Origin: Streptomyces turgidiscabies Car8
GTDB lineage: Bacteria; Actinomycetota; Actinomycetes; Streptomycetales; Streptomycetaceae
Direction: 5' to 3'
Assembly: GCF_000331005.1 (NCBI RefSeq)
Contig: NZ_AEJB01000681.1
Coordinates: 1 to 49,787 of the forward strand
DNA length: 49,787 nucleotides
Part shown: piece after piece, positions 1 through 7,371 of the stretch
Position numbering within the stretch: the first letter of the stretch is position 1
Layout of the letters: each line of letters opens with the position of its first letter
Notes under the pieces: model-generated
Seen by the model: the letters and a program-made list of their open reading frames with translations, nothing else
Told to the model about the DNA's origin: nothing
Database searches by the model: none
Program-made: the position numbers and the translations under genes

Positions 1-276
1 GGCCACCGCTTGCGCGCGGGCGGCTATCTGCTGGGCCCGGGCGGCACGCTGCGCAGCCTGCGTGACCTGCGCCTGAGAACGCACCATCTGCGCCGAAGCC
101 TCAGCTTGCGCACGAGCGAGCTGCCGGGTGGCGTTCTGGACCTGGTTCAACCGGTTGTTGACACCGCCGAGTTGCCCGTCGAACGCGCGGAGCTGGGTCG
201 CTCCCGTGCGCAGACCACTCGTCAGGTTACCGAAGTTGGCCATCATGTTGACGTACAGGTTGTAGGCGCCGGCCAC
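1..276 (-). CDS. Tape measure protein, N-terminal part (runs off the left edge)
   Basis: Only the first 92 codons are visible. They read from a GTG at 276, preceded by a GGAAGGA ribosome binding site about nine bases upstream. The N-terminus is hydrophobic and glycine-rich, and is followed by a long alanine/glutamine/arginine-rich stretch with coiled-coil character (many AQA, QAQ and RAQ steps). In siphoviruses the tape measure protein sets tail length and directly follows the tail assembly chaperones, as here: the gpT-like frame stops at 279, three bases before this start. The rest of the gene lies outside the window, so its completeness is unknown. The call rests on position and composition. 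Confidence 0.8.
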   Translation of the reverse strand, partial: MAGAYNLYVNMMANFGNLTSGLRTGATQLRAFDGQLGGVNNRLNQVQNATRQLARAQAEASAQMVRSQAQVTQAAQRAARAQQIAARAQAVA

Positions 277-278
277 GG

Positions 279-622
279 CTACGTGTCCTTCCGGGGCCGA
301 AGCCCGATCTTCACCCCGCGCCCGTCCGGACCCTCCGGCACCTGGTCCCGCTCCATCTCGATCAGCTCGCACCCCGGGCAGCGCGTCGTCTCCGGGATGT
401 AGGCGAACCGGTCCCCGCCGTGCGCCTCATCCCACTCACCGGCCCGGGTTCCGCAGCTGCCGCACACCGCGCGCGCGTACGCCAGCCACGCCAGGGCCTT
501 CGCCCGGTCCAGGGCCGACCAGCGCCCCTCGCCGGCCCCCGTGAACTGGCTGTGCGGGATGCCGTACTGAGCGCACAGCTCCATCTCCGCCCGGAAGCCC
601 GGATCATCCGTCAGCCTTTTCC
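279..622 (-). CDS. Tail assembly chaperone gpT-like part, made as a -1 frameshift extension of gpG
   Basis: This frame has no convincing start of its own. It continues the upstream chaperone after a slip at 617-623, giving the protein beginning KRLTDDPGFRAEMELC after the slip. It holds two CxxC pairs (near CGSCG and RCPGC), which suggests a small zinc-binding module; zinc binding is inferred. In lambda-like siphoviruses gpG and the frameshifted gpGT chaperone tape measure and tail tube assembly at a fixed ratio. The position between gpG and tape measure is the canonical one. The extension stops at a TAG at 279-281, just before the tape measure GTG. Confidence 0.8.
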
Positions 623-1195
623 CAGGTCGGCCCGCAGCGTCTGGTTGGGCAGGAGAGCGGCGGTGAACAGCGCCTTGGCTTCCGCATCGGACCACTCGTC
701 AAGAAGCTCCTGCGCTTCGCTCTCCTCCATACCGTCCACCGAGCAAGCGGCGATCAACGCCGCGGGGAAACTCTCGACGTTGTACTCGTGCCCCATGTCC
801 GCCTGGGCCTCGGTCGGCGGATGCTCACCCAGCAGGTCCGCCCACACCGGCCGGGGCAGAGCCCGGAAGACGAGCCGGATCGTCCCTTCCTCCAGCGCAC
901 TCTCAGCAGACTCCACCGCAGAGAGGGCAGCAAGCACGTTCGGGTGCACCTGGACCCACTGCTCCCGCGCCTCCTCCGCCACACCCTGCTCGATCGACTC
1001 CGCAGAGGCGGTGGTGCGGGCCTTGGCGAGTTGCAGCGCCGCTTCGCTGACGGCGGTCTTCAGCCGGGGATCGTCGACGAACGTCACCGGCCGCTGGGGC
1101 AGCTTCCGGGCCCTCAGCCGGGCCATCTTCGCCGACCAGTGCGCATCCCGCGCTACGGCCTGCGCGGGCGGTTCGTGTCTCGTGGTCGTGGTCAT
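611..1195 (-). CDS. Tail assembly chaperone gpG-like protein
   Basis: A 194-residue, charged, alpha-helical protein starting at ATG 1195 (MTTTTRHEPP). It lies directly downstream of the major tail protein and ends in a slippery heptamer that allows a longer gpGT product (279-1195). That combination defines the tail assembly chaperone position in siphoviruses. It would bind the tape measure protein during tail assembly in the cytoplasm. It sits in the minus-strand tail operon and shows no damage. Confidence 0.8.
   Translation of the reverse strand: MTTTTRHEPPAQAVARDAHWSAKMARLRARKLPQRPVTFVDDPRLKTAVSEAALQLAKARTTASAESIEQGVAEEAREQWVQVHPNVLAALSAVESAESALEEGTIRLVFRALPRPVWADLLGEHPPTEAQADMGHEYNVESFPAALIAACSVDGMEESEAQELLDEWSDAEAKALFTAALLPNQTLRADLGKG
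617..623 (-). other. Programmed -1 ribosomal frameshift site (G GGA AAA)
   Basis: On the minus strand the gpG frame reads CTG GGA AAA GGC TGA. The heptamer G GGA AAA fits the X XXY YYZ slippery rule, and slipping back one base joins exactly onto the open gpT frame (AAA AGG CTG ACG). The gpG stop follows the heptamer by one codon. Such sites are well established in tail chaperone genes of dsDNA tailed phages. Confidence 0.85.
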
Positions 1196-1211
1196 GTGGA
1201 ATCCCCTCGGG

Positions 1212-1703
1212 TCAGGCCGCGGCCGGGATGGCGGCGTCGAGGGTGGGCTCGGCGGTGATGGCGAAGCTGACCTTGAACTTCGCGGGCTCCGCGCTCGCCG
1301 TGAAGGCAGCCGCACGGCTGCCGACCCGGACGGGGAAGATGTCCATGGACTTGCTGCCTGGGATGTCGCCCTTGCGGAAGATGACGACGTACCCCTCCAC
1401 GCCCTTGGACAGGAGAGACTCCAGCGTGTCGTCGACCTTGTCCTCGTAGAAGGTCAGCGAGCTGTTGTCGGCCTTGTCCTCGCCCGGGATGTTCGACGTG
1501 AACTCGCTCGCCATGTCCGGGGTATCGATCGCGGTGTTCTCCAGCGCCCAGCCCTCGATGTCGCTGATGGCCGCTGACAGCTCGGTGGCGTTGGGACTGA
1601 CCAGCTCTGGCCGCACGGGGACGTTGTCGTCCGCCCTGACGGCCTTGAGGAAAAGGAACTTCGTGACGCCGCGGCGCATGTACCGCTGCTGCGTAATGGC
1701 CAC
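1212..1703 (-). CDS. Major tail (tube) protein
   Basis: A 163-residue protein. The GTG start at 1703 has a GGAGAG ribosome binding site about nine bases upstream; the protein begins MAITQQRYMRRGVTKF. The composition (beta-rich, acidic, with phrases such as TELSAAISDIEGWALENTAI) and the place immediately before the chaperone genes match tail tube subunits of actinophages, which polymerise around the tape measure. It ends in an Ala/Pro-rich tail. The 146 bases upstream (1704-1849) contain no gene. Confidence 0.75.
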   Translation of the reverse strand: MAITQQRYMRRGVTKFLFLKAVRADDNVPVRPELVSPNATELSAAISDIEGWALENTAIDTPDMASEFTSNIPGEDKADNSSLTFYEDKVDDTLESLLSKGVEGYVVIFRKGDIPGSKSMDIFPVRVGSRAAAFTASAEPAKFKVSFAITAEPTLDAAIPAAA

Positions 1704-1849
1704 TGATTCTCGCTCTCCGGGAACAAGCCTCAGGAGCGTGCACCGGAGGCCCGTCCCCCACAACTCGCATGACGCGAAAGAGGGATACGGCCCGTACCGG
1801 TATGGCCGGGCGTCCGCGACAGGGCCTCCGCGGTGAGGTGGCCGATACG

Positions 1850-2287
1850 TCAGGACCCGAGAGTGGTCACCGTAAGGACGTACCGCTGTACATAACTGTA
1901 TACGCCACCGCTGACCGTGACGCCTTCCTCCTTGTCCAGCTCCCTGCCGATCACCGCGCACCCGGCGATGGCGATCGCCGTGACGAACTCGCCCTTGGCC
2001 GTGCGCCCGAGAACCGCGGCGCGGACCTTGTCAGCCATCCACTCCGCCTGCTCCGCCGTGGAGGCGACACAGGTGACCTGGAACAGGACCCGCGCGTCCG
2101 CGTCGGCGTCACCGTATGCCGGACCGGAGGTGGTGATGCCCAGCGGGTACAGCACGCTGTACGGGATGACCGCGCCCGTAGGCGTACTGGATGCGGTCGG
2201 CGCAGTGCCGTATCCACATGATCGAGTCGTCGCGGTAGCGAGCATGGACTGCGCCGCCAACGACACAAGCCGTCCGGAGACGGGCAT
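1850..2287 (-). CDS. Minor tail / tail terminator-like protein
   Basis: A 145-residue protein starting at ATG 2287 behind a strong GAGGAGG ribosome binding site; the preceding small gene stops two bases upstream. The order (gp10-like protein, small protein, this gene, major tail protein) is that of the tail terminator or completion protein in siphoviruses. Its C-terminal half (SYVQRYVLTVTTLGS) ends in the hydrophobic beta pattern common in that family. Assignment is by position; the sequence alone is not diagnostic. Confidence 0.55.
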   Translation of the reverse strand: MPVSGRLVSLAAQSMLATATTRSCGYGTAPTASSTPTGAVIPYSVLYPLGITTSGPAYGDADADARVLFQVTCVASTAEQAEWMADKVRAAVLGRTAKGEFVTAIAIAGCAVIGRELDKEEGVTVSGGVYSYVQRYVLTVTTLGS

Positions 2288-2289
2288 AC

Positions 2290-2493
2290 CTATTCCTCCT
2301 CGTTTCCGCCATTGCGACGGCCAGCTGCCACGTCGGCTTCGATATCGAGCACGGCGAACCGAAGCATCCCCGCCCGGTCCCACACCACCTGGCCTGCTGG
2401 AGAAGGGCCGACCATCGATCCGAGTGCCCCGTCGTCGACGCCCTCGACGACCGCGTGATGCAGATATGGGCTGAACCTGCCGCCGCCGCTCAT
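2290..2493 (-). CDS. Small phage structural protein, unknown
   Basis: A 67-residue protein whose ATG overlaps the stop of the gp10-like gene (ATGA, 2490-2493), a sign of translational coupling. It is acidic at the C-terminus (NGGNEEE). It lies in the head-tail joining segment. The sequence is too short to assign a fold; it could be a minor connector. Confidence 0.55.
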   Translation of the reverse strand: MSGGGRFSPYLHHAVVEGVDDGALGSMVGPSPAGQVVWDRAGMLRFAVLDIEADVAAGRRNGGNEEE

Positions 2494-2915
2494 GGCCCGT
2501 CGCCGATCGTCTCGCCGAGCGTCGCCACGAACAGCGGGCGAATCTCCTCCACGGCCGGGCCGACATGGGGGAACGGCGGCTGGTTGTAGACCCTCCCCAG
2601 CGAGTCCGGACCCACGAAGCCGAACTCCAGCCTTCTCGCCTGAGGTTTGTTGGTGCCCACCACGGCCGTGACGGACACGCCGTCCGACGACACCTCATGC
2701 GTCCACGACCGACGGTAGTCACCGGTCGGCGCATTCGGGCCCGGCCTCCCGCTCGCCTTGGCCTTGATACGCGTCTCCAGCAGCATCGCGTAGTGACGGA
2801 CCACCCCAGTCACCCCAGGCAGAGTGCCCAGGGCGCGGGCGTCCAACTGGACCGCGATCACAGCAGCGTTGGAAGACGCGCCAGCCGTCCGGCGGGCAGG
2901 AGGCACGGAAGCCAC
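2490..2915 (-). CDS. HK97 gp10-like head-tail joining protein
   Basis: A 141-residue basic protein starting with GTG at 2915, two bases after the stop of the upstream gene. It has the features of HK97 gp10-type tail-completion proteins: a central 'SGRPGPNAPTGDYRRSW' segment, then 'LEFGF' and a C-terminal 'PPFPHVGPAVEE' motif typical of the family. It sits between the connectors and the tail terminator. These proteins act at the head-tail interface. Confidence 0.7.
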   Translation of the reverse strand: MASVPPARRTAGASSNAAVIAVQLDARALGTLPGVTGVVRHYAMLLETRIKAKASGRPGPNAPTGDYRRSWTHEVSSDGVSVTAVVGTNKPQARRLEFGFVGPDSLGRVYNQPPFPHVGPAVEEIRPLFVATLGETIGDGP

Positions 2916-2918
2916 CGG

Positions 2919-3353
2919 CTACTCCTCGTACGTCGAAGGCTCGTTGGCGTCCTGCCACTGGCCGAGTGCCCATTCCCTGAGCTGGGCGAGCATGACCCTG
3001 ATGAGCTCGTGCGGACCGCCGTCCATCAGATCGTGCCGGGCCAACGACGCCTTCTCCAGCTGACCGGCATCGATTGCCTCCAGGAACGCGGCGGCAGCCG
3101 GCCCGGGATCCGGCGGCTCACCGACCACCACACGGGCCATCCCGTCAAACACGGTGCCCCCGGCAGCATGTGCCGCCAGCCACACGACAACCTCGGGCAC
3201 CTCACTGGCCCTCTGGCTGATCGTGTAAGCGGCCACCTGCCGCGAGACATCGTGCCCTTCGAGCTCCACCACGGCGCCACGCCCGGAAGCAGTGACCTTC
3301 ACAGGACGCAGACCCGAGCCCGACACGGGCTTCTCCTTATCCAATAACGTCAT
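2919..3353 (-). CDS. Phage structural protein of the head-tail region, unknown; contains a TTA codon
   Basis: A 144-residue protein starting at ATG 3353 (MTLLDKEKP). The third codon is TTA, the codon read by the developmentally controlled bldA tRNA in Streptomyces, so expression could depend on bldA (inference). The N-terminal half is beta-rich (VKVTASGRGAVVELEGHDV) and the C-terminal half helical. Its position suggests a head-tail adaptor or minor tail component. Confidence 0.5.
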   Translation of the reverse strand: MTLLDKEKPVSGSGLRPVKVTASGRGAVVELEGHDVSRQVAAYTISQRASEVPEVVVWLAAHAAGGTVFDGMARVVVGEPPDPGPAAAAFLEAIDAGQLEKASLARHDLMDGGPHELIRVMLAQLREWALGQWQDANEPSTYEE

Positions 3354-3459
3354 CCACTCAACGTACGGCCTGTGCCGGACAGCCTGCTTTCCCCTCCTCC
3401 GAGCGCCGCCCGCCTCGACTCATCGCTCACGGGAGGCTCTCAGTACCGACCGATCCCGA

Positions 3460-3882
3460 TCACGGCGGAGTGATCTCGTCCAGGCGGGTAACCCTCGCGA
3501 TCTCCACCGTCGAGGCCTCTGACGGATCAAGGACCTGCCACACCCGCCCCAGAGTCGCCGCATGCTCCGCCGCAGCCTCGACAACCTCCACCCGGTCATA
3601 GCGGGACGGCACGGAGGCGGAGATCGGAGTGAGGAGCCGGTACCAGGACACCGTGTCGTCCAGCCACTCACGCCCCAGAACATGCTGTGCGGTGACCTGG
3701 CCGTGCCCGGACAGCACCGCGCCGCGACCTTCATAGACGAGAACCGAGGGCACCGGGCCGAGCAGTCCTGTCTCCGCGTCCAGATCAGCGGTACCAGTCG
3801 GTCGGGTGATGCGCACGGTGTCGACCAGCACCTCGGCCTCCAGGCGTTGCCGCTCCGTCTCCGTGTCGATGGGCGCACTCAC
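3460..3882 (-). CDS. Head-tail connector-like protein, tandem paralogue B
   Basis: A 140-residue protein whose GTG overlaps the stop of the upstream paralogue (GTGA, 3879-3882). It aligns along its length with that neighbour: both have a 'VYEGRG' segment, then 'YRLLTP' or 'YKLLTP', then 'GR.W.VLD..E.ST' and 'R.T.LD'. The pattern fits small head-tail connector or stopper proteins of actinophages (possibly the DUF6093 type, not verified). It probably arose by tandem duplication. Confidence 0.55.
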   Translation of the reverse strand: MSAPIDTETERQRLEAEVLVDTVRITRPTGTADLDAETGLLGPVPSVLVYEGRGAVLSGHGQVTAQHVLGREWLDDTVSWYRLLTPISASVPSRYDRVEVVEAAAEHAATLGRVWQVLDPSEASTVEIARVTRLDEITPP

Positions 3883-4316
3883 GACGTGCCGCCGCTCGTC
3901 TGCGTGTCCTGGTCCAACCAGGTCGTACGCACGACGGCAAGCGTGGAAGTCTCGCCGATATCGAGGACTCGCCAAGTGCGGCCGACGGCAGCCGGATCGG
4001 CGGCGGCCGTAATCGTCACCGTGTCTTCGCGGGAGGCAACCGGAGCGGCAAGCGGAGTGAGCAACTTGTACCGGGACTTGGAGTCGTCCACGTATGCCTG
4101 TCCTTCCAGATGCAGCACGATGCCCGGCCCGCCCTCAGGGAACACCCCGCCCCGCCCCTCGTACACCGTGACAGGCGGACCCGGCTCGTACACGCCGGTG
4201 TCCGGGTTGAACACCGGCTCACCCGGCCGGGAGATCTCACGTGTCGTGAGGATCTTTCTCTCCACGATCGCGCTGACGGCCCCCAGCGTCAGCCCTTCAT
4301 TCACAGAAACGCTCAT
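3879..4316 (-). CDS. Head-tail connector-like protein, tandem paralogue A
   Basis: A 145-residue protein starting at ATG 4316 (MSVSVNEGLTLG), with AGGATC as a plausible ribosome binding site. It shares the VYEGRG, YKLLTP and GRTWRVLD blocks with the next gene, so the two are paralogues. It is the first gene of the tail-side block: upstream the phage synteny breaks, and its natural neighbour, the head block, resumes 32 kb away. Transcription must therefore start within 4317-4537 or read through the cargo. Confidence 0.55.
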   Translation of the reverse strand: MSVSVNEGLTLGAVSAIVERKILTTREISRPGEPVFNPDTGVYEPGPPVTVYEGRGGVFPEGGPGIVLHLEGQAYVDDSKSRYKLLTPLAAPVASREDTVTITAAADPAAVGRTWRVLDIGETSTLAVVRTTWLDQDTQTSGGTS

Positions 4317-4537
4317 GTGTTCGATCCTACGGAGTGTCGCGGACAGCCTCCGTCGTGACGCAGCCCATGTCCATGCACTGCTGGGCCTGGGTCGCTTCGG
4401 CGCCGCCTTTACCGGGCGGAAGCCGAAAATTCCTGGAAGCGGTGTCAAGAGAATCGCCGCCGAGGCGCTCCTCCTTGTCTGCACGGCCGTTGCTTCGACC
4501 GCGAGGCGCTGAAGGCCGCAGACTAAGGGAGGTACCG
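4317..4537. promoter_or_regulatory. Divergent intergenic region at the left edge of the cargo
   Basis: This 221-base gap separates the minus-strand connector genes from the plus-strand sigma operon. On the minus strand a TTGACA hexamer occurs in CTCTTGACACCGCTTCC (about 4445-4460), but no good -10 at standard spacing is seen. No convincing coding frame is present. It is the left synteny break between phage genes and cargo; I see no obvious direct repeat or att site. Confidence 0.35.
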
Positions 4538-4729
4538 GTGGAGGTCACCGGCGTCATGCTGTTGTTGATCGTGTTACTCGCTCCCGGCTTTAAGAACCTG
4601 CTAAAGAGCGTGGCCTACCGGATCAGAGCCGCCGGCAAGGCAGACGTCATCCGCGCCAAGCGCGAGGTGGAGCAGAACCGGAGCAAGGGCAGCACGCGTT
4701 CCAAAACCAAGCGGAGGCGTCGTGGCTGA
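4538..4729 (+). CDS. Small single-span membrane protein with a TTA codon, coupled to the sigma gene
   Basis: A 63-residue protein with a GTG start at 4538 behind a strong AAGGGAGGT ribosome binding site. Residues 5-16 form one hydrophobic segment (GVMLLLIVLLAP), and the rest is a strongly basic tail ending SKTKRRRRG. Codon 13 is TTA. Its stop overlaps the start of the sigma factor gene by eight bases, so translation is probably coupled and bldA could gate both. It could be a membrane partner of the sigma factor; that is inference. Confidence 0.65.
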   Translation: MEVTGVMLLLIVLLAPGFKNLLKSVAYRIRAAGKADVIRAKREVEQNRSKGSTRSKTKRRRRG

Positions 4730-5774
4730 CGAGCAGGCAGCGCGCGCCGAGACGCTTGACTCGCTGTGCGTACAGCACCGACACGCGATGGTGGGATACG
4801 CCCGCCGTCGGCTGTATGCCAGGGGCCTCACCCGGATCGACCCCGAGGACCTAGTGCATGAAGTCATCGCCCGAGTACTGGCCACCCCCAGCAAGATCAC
4901 CCACCCGCGCGCATACCTGTACGCGGTGCTGCGGTACGAGCTGACAAACGCGGCCCGGCGCTACTACGACGAGCACCTTGACGAGGCAGTCGCCGGGTCC
5001 GTAGAGACGATGGCGGCAATTTCAGTCCGGGACTTCAGCGACGAGACGGTGGCACGCATCGACCTGCACGCGGCCCTAAGGAAGCTCCCACCGCAGCAGC
5101 GCCGGGCAGTGTGGCTGAACAAAGCGGTCGGCCGCACCCAACAGGAGACCGCCCAGGACCTGGGCAAGAGCCCGGGGACCGTGGCCACCCATGTCGCACG
5201 GGCCATGTCGTTCCTGAAGACCGCTTCCCTCGCCATAGGCATTTGGACGATCGGCGGGATCACGGCCTGGATCTATTCGGCGCTGCAGCGGATCGGTGTC
5301 TCCAGCGGAGGCGACCCGTCGCACGCCCCGGTGCCACCCGCCTCCCGCGACTGGCTGCTGGCCATGATGCTCGTGTCAGGCGTTCTGATCTCAGCCTTCG
5401 CCGCTGCATACGGGGTGCGCCGCCTCTGGCGTCTGCGTCCTTGGCTCGCCCGCCAGGCTGCCGCGATTCGAACACGTCGCCGCCCCGACACTACTGCTCC
5501 GAGCATCGGGAGCGGCCCGTTCCAAAAGTACTACCAATGGGCGCGTCTCCGCAGGCGGAGCGCCGTCGTCGGCTCTGGGCAGAAGTCGTCAGGGAAGCCA
5601 GTCCCAGGAGACGCGAAGGAGAGTGCGCTCGATCCCGGTACGGCCACGTTGCGATGGTCATCCGACCAGGGATGGCTCGACGCCGGCGCCGCTCAGTTCA
5701 TTGACATCAATAAGTCCCTCGCGGAGACCTACGAGGACGTCGCCCGTGCAGGGGAGCAGCGAAATAGCAGCTGA
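4722..5774 (+). CDS. ECF-type sigma factor with C-terminal membrane segments
   Basis: A 350-residue protein with a GTG start inside the end of the upstream gene. Residues ~15-75 fit sigma region 2 (a DLVHEVIARVLATP core, then HPRAYLYAVLRYELTNAARR) and ~120-165 fit region 4 (LPPQQRRAVWL, then an HTH with QETAQDLGKSPGTVATHVARA). Two membrane segments follow (about IGIWTIGGITAWIYSAL and WLLAMMLVSGVLISAFAAA), then a cytoplasmic basic tail. ECF sigma factors with fused membrane domains are known in actinobacteria and may be held at the membrane. No anti-sigma gene is adjacent here; an anti-sigma-like protein lies at the other end of the cargo. Confidence 0.75.
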   Translation: MADEQAARAETLDSLCVQHRHAMVGYARRRLYARGLTRIDPEDLVHEVIARVLATPSKITHPRAYLYAVLRYELTNAARRYYDEHLDEAVAGSVETMAAISVRDFSDETVARIDLHAALRKLPPQQRRAVWLNKAVGRTQQETAQDLGKSPGTVATHVARAMSFLKTASLAIGIWTIGGITAWIYSALQRIGVSSGGDPSHAPVPPASRDWLLAMMLVSGVLISAFAAAYGVRRLWRLRPWLARQAAAIRTRRRPDTTAPSIGSGPFQKYYQWARLRRRSAVVGSGQKSSGKPVPGDAKESALDPGTATLRWSSDQGWLDAGAAQFIDINKSLAETYEDVARAGEQRNSS

Positions 5775-6075
5775 CGCTCGCCGCTCGGTTGCAGAGCCTC
5801 GCCGCCGTGGCAGATCCACCGGCTGACTCGGGAGCGGTCGACGGCGATGCTGCGCTGCCCTGATGTGCATGTCGGCGCGCTCGACTATCGCGGCCGATGG
5901 TCGCTGCACTCGCGTGTCCCCCTTGTAGAGCTTCGCACGCGGAAGGAGTCACGCGGTATTCCCTTCCTCGATGCGGAGTTCGGGGACGGAAGGTGTGGGT
6001 GTGCGGCAGGTGTGCTGTGTGGCCGGACGGTAATCTTGCGCCTAGATCACCGACAGACACGGAAAGTGACGAACT
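5775..6075. other. Intergenic stretch between sigma gene and HIT gene
   Basis: About 300 bases with no strong gene apart from the weak small frame at 5897-6079. I see no clear terminator. The promoter for the HIT gene is expected in the last 80 bases, where the sequence is relatively A/T-rich (around GGTAATCTTGCGCCTAGATC), but the hexamers are not convincing. Confidence 0.3.
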
Positions 6076-6079
6076 GTGA
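5897..6079 (+). CDS. Possible small zinc-ribbon-like protein ahead of the HIT gene
   Basis: A 60-codon frame from ATG 5897 that ends in a GTGA overlap with the HIT protein start. It holds CPPC near the N-terminus and a later C...CGRC arrangement, which could bind zinc. No good ribosome binding site is seen, and the flanking 5775-5896 is otherwise empty. The overlap is the main argument for its being real; it may equally be a chance frame. Confidence 0.25.
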   Translation: MVAALACPPCRASHAEGVTRYSLPRCGVRGRKVWVCGRCAVWPDGNLAPRSPTDTESDEL

Positions 6080-6468
6080 CCACTGCTGTTGCGGCCCCCG
6101 CGAAGGTCTCGGACTTCTACTGCCACCAGGCCATCCCCGGCCTCGTGGAGATCGAGCGGGTGGTGGAGACGGACCGGGTGCTGGCGTTTCACCACACCAA
6201 GCCGTCACATCCGGTGCACATCGTGGTGGTGCCCAAGGAGCACATTCCGTCGCTTGTGGACCTGGGGGACGGCGGCCCGGAGCTGCTGGCGGAGGTCATG
6301 AGCGTCGTGGCCAAGGTGGCGGACCAGGTACGTGAGAAGCACGGCGCTGCCTCAGTGACCACCAACGTCGGCCTGTACCAGGAGTCCAAGCACCTGCACT
6401 GGCACGTCTACCACCGCGGCGAGACCGACGAGCAGATCCGCGAGATGTACGGCCATGGTGACAACTGA
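6076..6468 (+). CDS. HIT family protein
   Basis: A 130-residue protein with a GTG start. It carries the histidine triad HLHWHV near residue 111, preceded by the 'HPVHIVVVPKEHI' strand typical of the HINT branch. HIT proteins hydrolyse or transfer nucleotides, classically cleaving adenosine 5'-phosphoramidates or aminoacyl-adenylates. That chemistry could fit with the nearby aminoacyl-tRNA synthetase paralogue, but the link is speculative because the gene is on the opposite strand and 2.4 kb away. Length is normal and the motif is intact. Confidence 0.85.
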   Translation: MTTAVAAPAKVSDFYCHQAIPGLVEIERVVETDRVLAFHHTKPSHPVHIVVVPKEHIPSLVDLGDGGPELLAEVMSVVAKVADQVREKHGAASVTTNVGLYQESKHLHWHVYHRGETDEQIREMYGHGDN

Positions 6469-6747
6469 CGCCTAGCGAACATAAATCTTGTCGTTGATGA
6501 TCACCTAGACGGCAGTTTTGAGGCGCGCATTCCTGGCGCAGCCGGGTGTTCTCTCCCCGGACGACCTGGATCTCGAAGCGAAGCGAAGCCTTGCACCGGC
6601 ACGAGCCGGCGTCCTGGGGCCATGCCGGTCGGCTGTCGGCGTTGTCGAGGCCTCGGGGTGAAGTCTTACGCGTCCCTCTCATGGCCGTCGGTCGGGCACC
6701 GATGATCGCGTGGCGGCGGAGGCCCGTAAACAGGCAGGATGCACTGC

Positions 6748-7323
6748 ATGAACGAAGCGTGGGGGGCAGTTGTGGCGGCCGCGGCCGCTGGCGTGTTTGG
6801 TGTCGGCGGTGTCCTGGCCGGCATCTACGTAGGCCGCCGACAGACCACCGACCAGGCGCAGGTGGAGCACGAGCAGTGGTTGCGAGGGCAGCGCCGCGAG
6901 GCGTACATCGCCTTCCTCGCGGTGTTCGATACGGCGAACAAGCAGGTCGACGAAGTGACGGAGTCCATTGAGAAGTACCTGGACCCGGCCCAGTACGACG
7001 AGGGCAGGTTCGAAGAACAGCGGCGCGCCTTCTTCGAGGAAAAAGTGGGCGGTGCGTGGGAGATGCATTACGCCGCGTACGACGCTGTCCTGCTGCTCGG
7101 TCCGACTTCCGTTGCTGAGGCGGCTACCGCGATGCACGAGGCGATGGACCACTACTGCATCGCCGCCTCCATGGTCGGCTTCTCAGGGGCTTCCACCACG
7201 GAGGAAAAGGCTGCGGCGCGACGCGAACTGATGGGCTGGACTGGCCAGATCTGGGATCTCAGGGAGGCGTTCTTCACAAAGTCGCGGCAGGTCATCGCAA
7301 CAGCTCCCCGCCCCGGCGTGTGA
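6748..7323 (+). CDS. Membrane-anchored protein of unknown function
   Basis: A protein of about 191 residues. Of two in-frame ATGs (6739, 6748) I prefer the second, which lies nine bases after AGGA. It has one N-terminal membrane span (about AAAAAGVFGVGGVLAGIYVG) followed by a positive stop, then an amphipathic, mostly helical cytoplasmic domain rich in E, R, Q and A. Streptomyces genomes hold many such single-span helical proteins without known function. It converges with the MurG-like gene. The 270 bases upstream contain an AT-rich patch (around 6480-6510) that may include its promoter. Confidence 0.65.
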   Translation: MNEAWGAVVAAAAAGVFGVGGVLAGIYVGRRQTTDQAQVEHEQWLRGQRREAYIAFLAVFDTANKQVDEVTESIEKYLDPAQYDEGRFEEQRRAFFEEKVGGAWEMHYAAYDAVLLLGPTSVAEAATAMHEAMDHYCIAASMVGFSGASTTEEKAAARRELMGWTGQIWDLREAFFTKSRQVIATAPRPGV

Positions 7324-7371
7324 CCTGCCTGCTGCTAGGCGGCCGCGCCGGGGATCTTAAGGTGGGGCGAC

